DNA of 64,000 nt from Cheiracanthium punctorium (lineage: Eukaryota > Arthropoda > Arachnida > Araneae > Cheiracanthiidae), in the NCBI GenBank assembly GCA_038373885.1, contig JAWZYV010019454.1:124001-188000 (forward strand), in the 5' to 3' direction. This document shows positions 1-12,649 of the stretch, in pieces. A model generated the notes under the pieces. The model did not search any database. It saw nothing but the letters and a program-made list of their open reading frames with translations, and was not told the origin of the DNA. The first letter of the stretch is position 1; every line of letters starts with the position of its first letter. The position numbers and the translations under genes are program-made.

Positions 1-1416
1 ACTGTTGATTATACTTACAGTTAAAATTCTGAACTTCTATATTAAGCGGAAATACATCACAAAACATTTAGGTATAGAATGTGTTTTAAGACAGATCTGA
101 AGTACTTTCTCATAAGTCATTTTTTTAATTGAATCATTGGTGGGTTCGGTTGTTTGTTGAGTTGGAACCTGAATTTTTTAACTTGACGTACTTACTAGAT
201 GACTGATGTTGTGAATGCGTTACATTAATGACTACTTAAGTTTGGTTATTACGTTTTAATGATTAATACAGTGCATGTGAAATGCGAATTTCGCAGTGCT
301 TTTACCGTAACATTTATATTTACGTTAAACACTGTCGGTTACTTAGGCAGCACGCACTGGTTCTCTGAACTCTCTGAAACAAAAGACAACTATTATAACT
401 TTTTAAATGGCAGCTTTATTCCTAAACATTGTTTCAAATATTGCGAGCAAATAAACCTAGGTCTTATCTCTACTGTAAAGCGATTTAGATTCTTTTTACT
501 TTCCTTTCTGATTAAAATTTATATTAAGGTTGGCCTTGAATAATCATTAATAGGATTAAATTTCCCTAAAATAAGCTTATTCATTCAGATGCACTAAATT
601 ATCCTTTTTAGTTTGCGTAATCTTGAAAATTACAAAAAAATCTAGCCCGAAATAATAGAAATGTAATGTGAACCCAGTGATAACGAATGGCAAAAGAAAA
701 TTTCAAATAAAAAAAAAATAATGTAGAACTTAGTGACGGATAAAACCATCCAAACTGCAAGGAAGCTCCTCTGTTAAGCTGCTAAAGAACTAAGAGTCGA
801 TCGTTTTTCAGAATTTATGACAGTAAAAATAGAATCAAAAAACAACTTCTTGATCCCTTGCTTCATTGCTATATTCGGAAGACAAAAATATATTTGGAAT
901 GTAAATTTGTTCTAAAACATTCCGAAATCCAAAGCATAAATTATTTACGCGCACTTCAGAAAAGTCCATCGGCACTGAAATATGCGAACAAGAAAAATTA
1001 GGAAGGAAAGGCGCACGGCTGTATATTTTAAACTCAGCATGTCATAAACGCGAATCATGTATTCCGTTTTGAAAAACATCTTGAAATCATTTATTCAAAT
1101 TGCCCTGTGCTTTTGAATTCTCGAGTGAAAATAGAAAATATTTGCAGTGTTTGTTCGGATAAACATCTGGAAACTCATTAGAAGATAACTGAGGCAGACG
1201 ATTTTTATAATTCTAGTTCCGTTTAAAAAAATAAATAAAAAAAATCTAATATTTTCATTACACCAAGGAGAATAAAAACTGCATTTCGATAGTATTTTTC
1301 ACATCAAAAATCTATACGTGGTCTGAATATTTATGTAACGTACTGTTTAAGTGTTTTTTTTTAATTTAACACCGGCATAATCACCATTAATTTCATTTAC
1401 GGTTCATTATTTTTAG
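1..1416. other. AT-rich sequence without a recognisable gene
   Basis: Low-complexity AT-rich DNA. The longest open frame (259-543, + strand, 94 codons) has no motif I recognise, and a frame of that length is expected by chance in a 64 kb AT-rich window. No repeat structure was seen. Confidence 0.6.
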
Positions 1417-1554
1417 GGCCTTATTCACTAAAATAACTTGGCATGCGAATTAATCCAAACTCGCGTGTTAAAATCATCGGTAAGATATCTTAACGGTGGC
1501 TTTAACACGCATTTTAGGATTAATCCGCGTCTTAAGGGTTATGTGAATAAGGCC
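1417..1554. repeat. 138 bp palindromic miniature inverted-repeat element
   Basis: The ends are exact 12-base inverted repeats: ggccttattcac at 1417-1428 and gtgaataaggcc at 1543-1554. The interior continues the symmetry imperfectly (gcgtgttaaa near 1463 against tttaacacgc at 1501-1510; attaatcc against ggattaat), so the whole element could fold into one hairpin. There is no coding capacity. I could not define a clear target-site duplication, so the superfamily is unassigned. Confidence 0.75.
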
Positions 1555-3631
1555 ATTAGTAAAGAAAGAGGTGTACTATAAAAGTGTCGATAACCGAAGT
1601 ACCCAAGTTAACTCGAACGCATCTTTTTTATTTTTGCCTAACGAACACTACTTTTTCAATTCTAAAGAAAAACTCCGAAAGAACTAAGTAAAGTAAACTG
1701 TACCAATGTCTATATCCGATTGATAAAAAAAAGTATGTTAGATAAAACCTATGTTCTGAAAATGTCAACATTAAGGTGGAGTTTAAGAGACCTTTGTGTT
1801 ATTTCTCTGTTTGCTGTCAAAAACCTTCAACGTTGTCCGCCCAACTTCAAAACATCATGAAACCTTCCGATGTATTATTACTAAAATCTTTATTGGAAAC
1901 CAAGTGTACAGTTGCCAAACCTTTAAAGAAATGGCATTTGCGAAAGGCATGTAGTGACGTAGGCCGAGTTCCATGTTTTCCTCAGAACAAGTTAGAAGTT
2001 GACATCACGATCGAAAATATTCTTATTAAAACGAGCATAGTGTTAAATCTACTAAGTTCTGGTTTCGAAATGAAGTGAAGAAACTGTAAACTCCGAAAAG
2101 CAAAATTGAAACAATTATGTTCTTTTTTATTATCATGATGAGAACCATATAAATGGTTCGTGCCGTTTTAATTGGCTATTTTTAAAGTCAGTTTTATTTT
2201 TTTATTTTTTTATTTTTTTTTAGAAACCCCGAAATTGAATTGAACAATTATTTTAAAAATATCTGAAAGAAATGTAAGTGTGATTCGCATTATTATAGTT
2301 AGTTCCTATTTTACCGCAATGAAAGCTATTTCCCAAATGATACAAAATGATTGTACACAGGATCTCTCTATAACACAAGTTCATATGACACGGATCCGTA
2401 TAAAATGGAGGAAATTCTGTGATATTTTTCCTAAAACACACTAAAAAGGGCCCATACAGCACGGTAAAGAATTGAAACAGATGTTTCGGTATTACCTGTT
2501 TACGGCGATGATGATACTCGTGTTTGTACAGTACGTAACTCTTACAACACTGATTTATATGACATGGAACGTATCTACAGTGTTATAGGGGAGTCTACTG
2601 TACTAGCTTATTCTATATAGCTGAAGATGTAAAGCTAGCTGAAACAAAAAAGAAAAAACTGTAATTTTAAATAATCTGAAAGTTTGTGTTGTTGTAAATC
2701 AAATATGCATTTGTAGGAAAATAAAAATATAGGAAAGAAAAAATGCACTAATAGGGAAAAAAATGCATTACTTATTCTAACTCTCAAAGGATTAGCGTTC
2801 TTTATATGATTATTGAAATTATTTAGATACTGTATAAATACTGACTTTTAAAAATTGAAAAGAAAAAAATTTTATGACTTTATTTTGGATATTTTGGAAA
2901 TTTTCAAATTTGTCTTCGATAACACCGGTCAACACGATTTTTGGGTCTAACTTCTACATGTTAAATTTTAGTTTCTCCTATGCAAAAACTAAGGAAAATA
3001 ATTTTTTTAATGAAAGTTTGCTTTTGTAGAAATTAAAGCAATGTTTCAATTTTTTGGCAAAAATCACTGATTTTTATATTTTTTTCATAATTCCACTCTA
3101 AATTATGATCAGAAAAGTTTTTGCTGGATATAAAAGTCTTTTTTATTCAAGATTTGTGATAAACAATAACATATAAATGTAAAATAATAAGAAATTAATG
3201 TCTAAAAGTGAATATTTTTCGTATTACTTTTATGTTCGTATAAGCAAATAATAATACAAAAAGATAATAATACTACAAAGCAATACTACACAGCTACAAA
3301 TAATAATACAGTTTACTTTCGGGTTAATTAAAATGCTGCCATCTTTCGTTTATGAAATAAATTAAAGTTTACTTATCGACGTAAATCAGGCAAAAGCAAA
3401 CTTTAAGAACTAAAAATGAAAATTGAACTGTTTTTCAATGTCTAGAATCAGAATCTAAGCATGAGAACAGAATACCACCACCACCCCCCCAAAAAAAAAA
3501 AATTGTTGACCGGTGTAATAAGATACGACTCCGATGCCTGAACAAATGTGATAATAATTATTCATAAAAAAGATAAGTGTAAAATACTTATTTAGATTTA
3601 CTTTTAACATTTACATTTAACATTTACATTA
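1555..3631. other. AT-rich sequence without a recognisable gene
   Basis: A 100-codon open frame lies at 1776-2078 (+). It shows no signal peptide, membrane segment or familiar motif, and about two such frames are expected by chance at this base composition. T-rich tracts occur near 2197-2221. A C run followed by an A run lies at about 3483-3502. Nothing else was seen. Confidence 0.55.
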
Positions 3632-4080
3632 CCGGGTGTCCCAGAACTTCGCGTACAAACTGGGAGGGGAGGTAGACAACATCGTTAGGAATCATAATTA
3701 GGTAGGAAAGCACGGGAGGAAATCGATAGGTGGCACTGTGTGCGAGCTCTCAAGGTCAGCACGTGTGGTTTTCTCATTGCCGTATCTGCAGAATTTTGTG
3801 CTTTTTTTCAATAGACTACCTGCCCCAACTTTCAAACAGTTATATTCTGCATTAAAAATATGGATTTATTTAACATCAAATCATTTAAAAAATTAGCCAT
3901 ACATTGTATTCTTTTGTTGTGTAATAAAGCGTTTTGCTCTACATTTTGTGTCGTGGCTTTATTGCTCTTTTTCTCGTGAAGGTGACGTTTTGGCCTACAC
4001 TTTCCTACGTAATTATGATTGCTAACGATGTTCTCTACCTTCCCTCGAAGTTTGTACTCAAAATTCCGGGACACTTGGTG
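3632..4080. mobile_element. Foldback element with about 80 bp diverged terminal inverted repeats
   Basis: The left arm begins ccgggtgtcccagaactt at 3632. The right arm is its imperfect reverse complement, ending gggacacttggtg at 4080. Similarity extends about 80 bp inward, to ggtaggaaag near 3712 on the left and ctttcctacg near 4000 on the right, and I estimate it at about 80 percent. About 290 bp of unrelated sequence separates the arms. An 80-codon minus-strand open frame inside (3832-4074) is a by-product of the arm sequence. The family was not identified. Confidence 0.75.
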
Positions 4081-6120
4081 GATTAAAGAACATCTTTTAC
4101 GTTTTCTTTCCTTTTGTCTGGATAACTAAAAAGTGCGGAGTATCCTGAATTAAAACTATATTTTCATCTCCCTCTAAAGCATGTTAAACTCAGAGGAAAT
4201 CCGTTAAGCCTAAAACAATGACTAAAACATCTACTTCTTTTTCAGCTCTCTACATGAACTTACAGTTCACTATTCACTTTTCGGAAGTATTTTGTTCTAA
4301 AATGCACGTACGCATAATGCACAGCTTTTATCTTTCTTGCAGTATAAATATATTTGTCATTCTATTTCTGCTTTGGAAATATACACAGCTCAAAAACTCA
4401 GAGCGCTGAATTTTAAAATGCTGCATAAATTTAAAAGAATCGTATTTCATTCTCTCGAAGATCATTTTTTTTAAATATTCGTATGAAAGAAAGCAATATT
4501 TTTGTATTAGAAGCTAAATAATTCTTTGTATTGGAATAATTATTATATATGTGTTTTAACAACGAGTTAAATATGGAAATACATATTACAGTGTGCAAAT
4601 TGTGTTATAATTTAATCATATTCATCATCATTTAAATATTATTAGCAGGTTACAGTAAAAGAATTTAGGAATTCAATTTTAAAAATGTATTCATATTTCA
4701 AATTACGAAGTGATTTCAATAAAGAATGTAAAATTATGTTTTGAATGCATTATTTCTTTGACATTGTCAACGATCACTTCTGTAATTCATAGTAAAATAA
4801 TTGAAAATAACAAGCTTTCGCAAATTTAATTATTTTCTTTTTTCAATAGCATTAAGAATTTTTCGACGTGTTTCCATATTATTGGACTTAAAAATGTGCA
4901 AGTAGTCATTTTCCGATTAAAAATTTCCGTAGAATATTTATTTTGAGCATGATTTTAATATAGTAAATTGAGATTTGCATTATTAATTTAACTTTCTATC
5001 ACTCTATTAGTAATGCTATTAGTTATACCGTCAACTAATAATACTGATACTAATTTAGTTTTTAATCTAATTTCAGTTCCTTAAAATAAAATATCAAAGT
5101 TTCGTTTTCTTTTATACCTTGTAAAAGGTATTTCTAATTTTTTTGAATTTTTTTTCTAAATTTTAGCTTCATTAAAATACTGTCTTGCGATTTTTTCACT
5201 TGTAGCATTAATTCAGTATATCTAAATTTGTTCCTATTTGTTTGGTATTTTCCTATATTACATGAAGAATAATCTAGTTCAAAGTACAAACAAATATATA
5301 TTTTATTCTCTAATCGTAAAGATAGTGTTAAAATGTGTTTTTTGCTTTTTTTATATGTACCATTTGCAAAAGTATAACTACATATTAATGGATTGATAAC
5401 TTTCTTTTTCGAGAAAAGTGAAGCTTTTCTCGAATTTTTTTGTTAAAACTAAGGCAATAAAAACATAAATTACGATTATGAGAAGTAAATATATACGCAT
5501 AATTCAAGTTTATCTCTTAGAACATCGTAGATGCTATGGGATTCTGTATGGTCTTGGTCTCCTCTATCACTCTTTACATTTCTGATATAAAGCTTTCAAC
5601 CACGCTATGTAATCGCATCTAAAGTGAAAGATTAGTTAGAATTTAATGTAATACAAGAAGTATAATTCGTAATGAACACGTAATGTACAGATAACAGTTA
5701 ACTTTAACATAGCAACTTATATTAATATTAACGGATATTACTTTGAGACTGAAGTTTTAAATTTGATATACGTTCATCTTTTTTGCTGATGTCCAAAATG
5801 TTTTAACATTAGTTTGTAGACGTCTGGTAACACACAACACCTTAAACATATAGAATCATCAAATTCACGATAGCAAAGTAGTGTCCTTAATAAATGTATT
5901 GTAGTTCCGATCTAAGATTCTTTTTAATATGGAATAAAAGGTAAATGATAAAACAAATGGAAATAAATAATTTATGTTTCTATTATCATTAAATCTAACC
6001 TGTTTTAATTAGGCGACCGCCTCTTTTAAAAACTCAACAGATTTTCTCGAAACTATAAATTTAATGGCAGTTTAAAAAGTCCTAGATGATAGGGTCACTT
6101 TTCCCGTCGACTTTGCAACA
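4081..6120. other. AT-rich sequence without a recognisable gene
   Basis: No coding frame, repeat pair or hairpin could be supported. A slightly less AT-rich patch at 5520-5630 has no recognisable translation in either direction. Confidence 0.5.
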
Positions 6121-6935
6121 GTATTGCAAAAGCTATAAAATAGGACTTTTTTCATTCATTATTGCAATATGCTTACCTTTTTTAAGCATTTTTTTAAATA
6201 AAACTTTAATGAAAAATCCATGTTTTTAACTAAAATGGGGTATAAAACTAAAAATGTTAATGCTGTTTTAATGAAACTTAATGTGAACTTCAAAATATTG
6301 GCAAATTTAAGTGAAATTATGGTTTAAAAAAACTACATTTGGGCCAAACATACTGTAAACAACTCTAACAAGTATATTTTTTAATAATACTTACACAAAG
6401 TACATAACTAGCATATTTATCTGTTACTTTAAAAATTTTAAGACTTTTTTAAGTCATTACTATAAATACAAAACAGCACTATTGAAGACAATATTCAATA
6501 GGTAAACACAGCTAACAAGACAAGTGCATTTATTTACACCATTAATGAATATGTTAAACTTCTGAAACCGGTACCTGGTATAAAGCTTTTACGTCTTTAC
6601 GAAATCAAGTGACTGATTAATTCAATTTTGTTGGTGGGGCCGGATAGTTGGGGGATTCACATTCATCCGTTTTATGGAAATAAAATAGGATATTTTACAT
6701 TTTTTATTGGTTTGAACCTGCCTTTGGGCACTTTTTATAAAGTTTTAATGAAAAGTTCATGTGTTTAATTAAAATGGGGTATAAAAATAAAATTGTTAGT
6801 GCAGTTTTAATGAAATTTAATTTAAAATGAAATCGCATACACGCCAGACCGCCTGTAAACAATTATAATAAATATTTTTAAATAATATTTATAGAGAGTG
6901 CATTACTGACATATTTATCTGTGTTAAGAATCTAA
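6121..6935. repeat. Old diverged tandem duplication (offset about 539 bp)
   Basis: The segment about 6121-6445 recurs in direct orientation at about 6660-6935. Anchors include taaaatggggtataaaa (6231 and 6770), a following gttttaatgaaa stretch, ctgtaaacaa, and catatttatctgt near the end of both. Many substitutions and small indels separate the copies, so the duplication is old. Neither copy has coding capacity. Confidence 0.65.
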
Positions 6936-8310
6936 ACGTTTGCGAAAGTTCTAATAGTTATGAAAATATTTCCTTATTTATATATAAAAGAGCATTTTTT
7001 AAGAAAAAAATGGTCATAAAATCAATAAATAAGCACATAAATATTATATTCTGATACATAACACAGCTACTAATATCAAATATTCTGGTAAAATGTCAAG
7101 TCTAAAACAAGTTATGATATATGACATTTACAGTAAATAAAATTTACGAGAAACACACTTCTTTGGAAAACACATTAAAAGATTTTAACATTGTAGAAAA
7201 TGCAATCCTTCTGTTTCATTATTTCTTGTATGAATTAGGTCCTACTTATCGTAGAGACAAAAGTGAAACGGTTTTGAAATCGTACACGTGTGAACTATAA
7301 AATGAGCAAATAAAAAAATTTCGAAATATTTACAAAACAATATTTTTTGAGGTAGTCTCATACCTTAAATTCGTTTATCTCGGATAGACGGTTGTCCTCC
7401 TTTAATCTGAACTTGTAAGAAATAACTTTAGAGCACAGAACAAATTTACCTAAAATCCAATACGTCTTTTGAAATCTTGTAGGGTGGTTCAATTTATATA
7501 TATATATATATATATATTTGTTGCTTGAAATACTTTTAAAACATCTTATAAATCAGAAAAAGATTATATACCATTTATTAAAATTCATTTATCAACTAAC
7601 GCCTGAACTATATTCATAGCATGCTTTTAATTTCATTAACCTACAATTAGTTTTGATTGAAATAAATTCATCGCACGCAGATAATTACTTTTTACCAAAT
7701 AGCTGGCAACTACATATAAGCGAATTAATTATAGGTCGATATTTTTTCAAAAAGAATGCTGTTTTCCAAATTTTATTATTATTATTATTCTACCAACGGT
7801 CGATATTAGCGATAATTGATGAATCGCCTGAATGCAAAATCACTAACTAATTAACCAGTTGAAAGGAGAAAGAAAAATGTGTTTCGAAAATTTGATTTCT
7901 GTTTTATGTTTTATGAAAAAGTCTTCGATTTAATTGTTTTACACACATTTTTAATAAAACTGGTAAAGCAGTATTTTTCAAACATTTTTGTTCGTATAAT
8001 TTGCACGTGCACAGAAATTTAATTAAAGACCGATATTTTTTTCACCCGCACTTAATGTTATTTTTTCTTCAACTCAGATTAATAAGATTATTAAAATAAC
8101 ATTCGGCCGAGATATTTTCCTTAGTGTTTTATACATATTAACAATCTGTCAATTACGCACTCTGGTTGATTTTATTAATGCTACGACAAAGGAATGTATT
8201 TTTGTACTAAAAGTAATTTAGAAAGAAGTAATCAAATTGTTGACCGCAAACTGAGAGTTGCAATTTCAGCAAACGTTTGTAGCATTTAAATTAAATTGTT
8301 TAAATGTGTT
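6936..8310. other. AT-rich sequence without a recognisable gene
   Basis: The stretch contains the (TA)n tract at 7495-7517 and a short (TTA)n tract near 7773-7790. An open frame at 7653-7850 (+, 65 codons) has no recognisable feature. Confidence 0.5.
7495..7517. repeat. (TA)n microsatellite
   Basis: About eleven uninterrupted TA dinucleotides, directly visible. Confidence 0.95.
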
Positions 8311-8750
8311 AAGGTGAAGTCCTAGTAAAGAACAGACCCTATATCGTGTATGTTACAATCATCTGGACCAGTTCATTTACAAACTATTTTGTATAGAACT
8401 TTGAAATTTGTTTGAGTAGCTACAAAAAGGATCATTTAATAAAATGACATAAATTAAAAACACCAAGATAGCGCCTGGTTTATGTTATTTTTCATTTGAA
8501 ATATTTATGTTAGTGCCTCATCTCAAGATGGCGCAAGCTGCACATGCATTGACGGCAGGATTTCAAATGAAAAATAAAATAAATTAGAAGTTATCTCAGT
8601 ATTTTTAATTTATGTAATTTTATTAAATGATCATTTTCATACCTATTCACCAAATTTCAAGGTTTTATACAAAGCAGTTTCTAATTGAACTGGTCCAGAT
8701 GATTGTAAAATCGTGAGTATAGGGGCTATGCCTGACTAGGACTTCACCTT
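8311..8750. mobile_element. 440 bp foldback element, TIR aaggtgaagtcctagt
   Basis: The left end aaggtgaagtcctagt (8311-8326) is matched by actaggacttcacctt at 8735-8750. The arms continue inward with matching blocks: tacaatcatctggaccagtt on the left against aactggtccagatgattgta on the right, and atcatttaataaaatgacat against atgtaattttattaaatgat. Nearly the whole element is two arms of about 200 bp around a short centre that contains two gatggcgc-like motifs. It has no open frame and is a non-autonomous element of unknown superfamily. Confidence 0.85.
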
Positions 8751-8995
8751 GAGATGACGTGGTTTATTTTAGAAAGATTTTATAAATAAAAGGAAAATCC
8801 TAACGTTATTTTTGTAGTTGTCTTATGTGGTCATAAGTTCAAAATTTGCAGTTACGATAATATTATATGTATCTATGGTAAAACATACTTTAAACAACTG
8901 CTATGTATAAAACATAAACCTGAGTTCAGCGTAAATTATTGCAAGTCGTAATCAGTCGTTCAAATACAACATTTTTTAAGGAAAGAAACTTAGGG

Positions 8996-9211
8996 TGGAA
9001 TTCTCCGCCGATGGTTCACGAAATCGTCGGTTGTTAGCTACCAACTGGGCAGAACCAGTTGTTTGGTTACCGACTGCGATAACAACTCCGGAGGGAAACG
9101 GGAGGTCTTTTAGCCAATCACATGAACCCCTTGACGCTCCTCCTTAAAACTCCACCTCAATGAGGGGCAAAGTTAACGACTGCGAAAAATTAACGACGAG
9201 CGGAGAATCCA
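8996..9211. repeat. Miniature element with TIR tggaattctccgc
   Basis: The left end tggaattctccgc (8996) is complemented by gcggagaatcca ending at 9211. The interior is clearly less AT-rich than the flanks and repeats the motif gactgcg twice (near 9070 and 9178). It is non-coding. The boundary next to the following SINE suggests a cluster of insertions. Confidence 0.65.
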
Positions 9212-9294
9212 GCTGTTAGTGGGTTTCGGTGCTTTCGATTACGTTTAAATTAGGTTTTGTTGTACTGTTATCTGCATTTAATTCAAGAAATGTG

Positions 9295-9655
9295 TCCCAC
9301 AGTGGCCTAATCGCTCAGCTCCGTTCCCATAAGAACATGGAAAGTGAAGCAGCACCGGTTTGGTCAGTGTTTGGGAGGATGAGAACCTCTTTCGGCTGGG
9401 CTGCTGTGCGACCTTGCATGCTAATGGGAGCCACGTAAAATTTTTCCGTGGCTCCAATATCCTCTATATTCAAAGGATACGTGGGGTTGAAGATTTCAGG
9501 TGCTAGGTCTCTCATCTGGAACTAGTTCGAAATTAGGAGACCACTCAAAGGGAGAAACGTTCCCCCCATAATGAAATAACCAACATCTGCGGCCCTCGCA
9601 GTGGTCAATCCCGCAGGAAGCCGCTGACTCAGACATTAGAAAGAATAAAACATTC
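9295..9655 (+). mobile_element. SINE-like element, family A, copy 1
   Basis: Three stretches align in the same order and orientation with the element at about 46960-47355: a proximal part (ttcccataagaacatgg, then agcagcaccgg), a middle part (cgtaaaat, then gtggctccaatatcctct), and a tail (ctcatctgga, ggccct, gctgactcagacattagaaag). The tail ends in an A-rich run, as in retroposed SINEs. Short opposite-strand frames inside (9229-9438 and 9315-9515) are incidental. The 5' head is not clearly tRNA-like in this copy. Confidence 0.65.
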
Positions 9656-10800
9656 AAGAAATGGTAGGAGTTGCTCCATTTAGCAAATTATTTTACATTT
9701 TCAGTTTTAAAATTTTCTACATCCTATTTTATCTTAATAACTTGTTTAATTGTAACATCTCGATAATGATAAATTTGTTAATCCAACAAAATATTTCGTA
9801 GACTTAACTAAATTAATTATTTAAAATAGAGCCAATCAAATGTTTGTTAGTTTTTTTAAAAATAAAATATTTTACTTTTTATAGTAATAGTTATATATCC
9901 TCCTAACTGAGTGAAACTGTTTCAAAAAGACATGCCAGTTTGTAAAAATTATTTTAAACATGATATGTAACTACATATATACGTCCAAAAAACAAATAAA
10001 TAATTTAATAAACTCTGTTAGGAATATTACATACAATTTTATATGCATTTGCTTGTGTAACTATCCTACTCTAATCATTGTCAATATGGGTTATTGAACC
10101 ATTCTCCACATTTAATAAGAGATGTTTACTATAAAAGACCGGAACAAATTTACCTTAAACAAGAATCGATTTCTAAAAGACAAGAAAAATGTTTGTTTCA
10201 AAAACATTCATCCAGTCGTCAATATAGTGAAAATCTATTGCGGATTGTTTGTCTGTAAATAATCCACATAAATAATCATGTTCAGCAAATAACTATTATC
10301 AATAACTTTTTACGCTTAAGCTACTTCCTTATTTCGAAAATCTTATATTGCAGCTCTTTCAAGACGAATGAACGCACAAGAATATATCTTTCGATGAAAA
10401 GAACACAAACCACGGGAAAGTCTTGTTTACCGACGTAAAAGGTACTTTATCAGTTTCCGTCACGCAATAGCTTTTATTATGGAATGCATTTGAAAATGTT
10501 CAGAGAAGTTATGATTGACATATTTGATGAGGATGAGTTAACTCAGCTGTGAGCGCATTTTAACCTTTTAAGAGATGAGACATAAAATTCCTTTTCCAAT
10601 GCAATACGCCCACGAATTTTAGCAACCTTAAATACTCGAGCATAATAGCTGTCTTTAAATCTTGAAAGTTGTATAGAGAGAGTTTATTTTCCCTAATTAT
10701 ATATGCTCTTATTAGAACTTGCGTTTTTATATTCTATTGAAACGTTACGGCTGTGGCATATGCAAATTTTTCTTAAAGGAGAAAGTAGATGTCTGTCATT
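9656..10800. other. AT-rich sequence without a recognisable gene
   Basis: No repeat pair or convincing coding frame was seen. A short frame at about 10500-10552 lies in a slightly GC-richer patch but is too short to support. Confidence 0.5.
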
Positions 10801-10935
10801 TCTCTTTTTAAATTTTTAACCAGTGTTTAACAAGTTTTATTTTTCTTAGTTGCAAAAAAGCAACGGCTCATATATTCCCTCTGTGTTCCGCATTGTCCTC
10901 TTTCAAGAAACTTAAATCAGAACACGAGACAGTAA

Positions 10936-11178
10936 AACATAAGACTACTTGATACTTACGTATTAGCCCAGCGGTTCGCCAAGATTAGTGATTTTTCCCA
11001 AGATAAATCCTGGGCACATAAAATTATTGATGGTTTGGAATACGATTGGCAACAGTTTGCCAGCACATTTGACGAAAAAAATAGCTTGGCTGGAATGATC
11101 GCCGGGATAATACGTAAGTACCGATTGCTTTTTAAAGGGATGTTTGATCCAGTGAAAATATTGTTACAAGCTTTGTAA
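10936..11178 (+). other. Candidate coding segment, possibly a 147-base phase-1 exon (10967-11113)
   Basis: This 80-codon stop-free frame lies between TAA at 10933 and TAA at 11176, without an initiating ATG at its start. The translation has a balanced, protein-like composition (for example KSWAHKIIDGLEYDWQQF and FDEKNSLAGMIAGIIR), unlike the Lys/Asn/Phe/Ile-rich translations around it. An AG at 10965-10966 and a strong donor GTAAGTA at 11114 bound a 147-base segment. It would begin and end after the first base of a codon, so it is a symmetrical 1-1 exon. The upstream pyrimidine tract is poor. Beyond the donor, another frame stays open to about 11245 and is also protein-like, so a frameshifted pseudogene is a fair alternative. 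I do not recognise the protein family. Confidence 0.3.
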
Positions 11179-11339
11179 ATACTGATGATTGGGGTTTCTT
11201 GTCGAGAATTTTAACACACAGTGTTTTGCGCCAAATTTTGGCGATAGAGCGGTGTTTTCTATCAGGATCTCGAAGCCTTTGAGCCGTCGAGAGTATGTAA
11301 GACAGCGAGCACCTCGAGTTCTGGTACCAACCTAGTAAG

Positions 11340-12000
11340 AACTATTATTGCATTTTTCAAAAATTTGAATCTTTCTGAATCGTATGCTTCAAACTACATG
11401 AAAATATTTCTATTAGAATGCGAGTAATTGCAAAAGAAAATGTGGATGCAATGGAGTTTAAAGAGAGGATTTAAAACTTTGAACGCGTTTTCTTCAAAAC
11501 TGCTTTTTGCGACTTGCGCGCATGATTGTAAAAAAAACTTATGCAGGTATTATCTTGAAATTTGTTGGGTAAGTACGTGTTATTAATGTCTATAACCTAC
11601 ACCTAAATAATATTTTTAATTTTAAATTTTTTCCCCTCAGGGTTCAATAAAAAAAGAAAATGAAAAAATCTCTACCTTTCATAACATAAAAATGTTTTTT
11701 TAAATAATAAATAGGTACAAAAACATGAAAAAACAGGTATGGGTTATAGACATTAATAACATGTACTTACCCAACAAGTTTCAAAATAATATCTGCATAA
11801 GTTTTTTTTACAATCATGCGCGTGAGTCGCAAAAATGCAGTTTTGAGGAAAACGCGTTCGAAGTTTTAAATCCCCCATTTAAACTCCATTGCATCCACAT
11901 TTTCTTTTGCAATTACTCGCGTTCTAATAAGAATATTTTCATGTAGTTTGAAGCATACGATTCAGAAAGATTCAAATTTTTGAAAAATGCTGTAATAGTT
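11340..12000. mobile_element. 661 bp foldback element with 264 bp arms
   Basis: The left arm 11340-11603 and right arm 11736-12000 are reverse complements at high identity. Outer ends are aactatta.tgcattttt; inner ends are gtgtaggttatagacatta-type sequence on both sides. The loop is about 132 bp and AT-rich. The 73-codon frame at 11725-11946 lies in the right arm and has no family resemblance, so I do not treat it as a gene. The element abuts the coding-like stretch that ends near 11330. Confidence 0.9.
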
Positions 12001-12118
12001 TTTTCGATATTTTGAAGGTTTAAAGATTGCCACTGTACCTGAGTTACGGTAATAGTTTGTTTATCTCGCCGAGAAACCTATTACTATTAAGATTACGACA
12101 TGAAATAGGTGTATTTGC

Positions 12119-12139
12119 GGCGGGGGGGGAGGGGGGGAA
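12119..12139 (+). repeat. G-run tract
   Basis: Two long G runs separated by one A, in an AT-rich setting. It could form a G-quadruplex on the + strand or be simple slippage. Confidence 0.8.
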
Positions 12140-12645
12140 ACGATTACGTTTGTACTGTTCAGTGATCTGTAAATAAAAAGTGTTGAATAAAGATGCATAT
12201 AGGCTCAGTTTAATTCAAATTTATGCGCAACCGTGCATTGAAATATGCTTATCGTTCGACTTTTATGTTACTTTCGCGTCTTTCCGCTGTTTTCAAAATC
12301 TTTATGGTTTGGTAGCTAAAGGTCAGCCTTAAATTCTACTTAATAACTTCGAAAGAATATTTTTGAATAGCAACATTGTACCTTGTGGTTATAAAAACAA
12401 TGGTTTTATTATATGCAAATTGCTTAGTTTTCTCGGATGATCTTAATTTTATATATATTAGCAATTTCATTTGACGATCACTAATACTCCTCATTTCATA
12501 CCCCTCTTTGAAAGGGAAATGAAATTTATTGAAGTAAACAACCATGAAAAGTAAAGACATTTTTTATAAGTTTATCAACCCAAAATTTTGTTGTAATTCC
12601 TTAAAAAATTGTTATGAATATTCAATCGTATTTTTAAATGAAAAG
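12140..12645. other. Unique AT-rich sequence
   Basis: Nothing recognisable. A 74-codon minus-strand frame at 12336-12560 shows no motif. Confidence 0.5.
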
Positions 12646-12649
12646 ATAA

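Noticed and set aside
1776..2078. 100-codon plus-strand open frame
   Set aside because: Composition is slightly protein-like, but there is no domain and no splice or promoter context; frames of this length are expected by chance.
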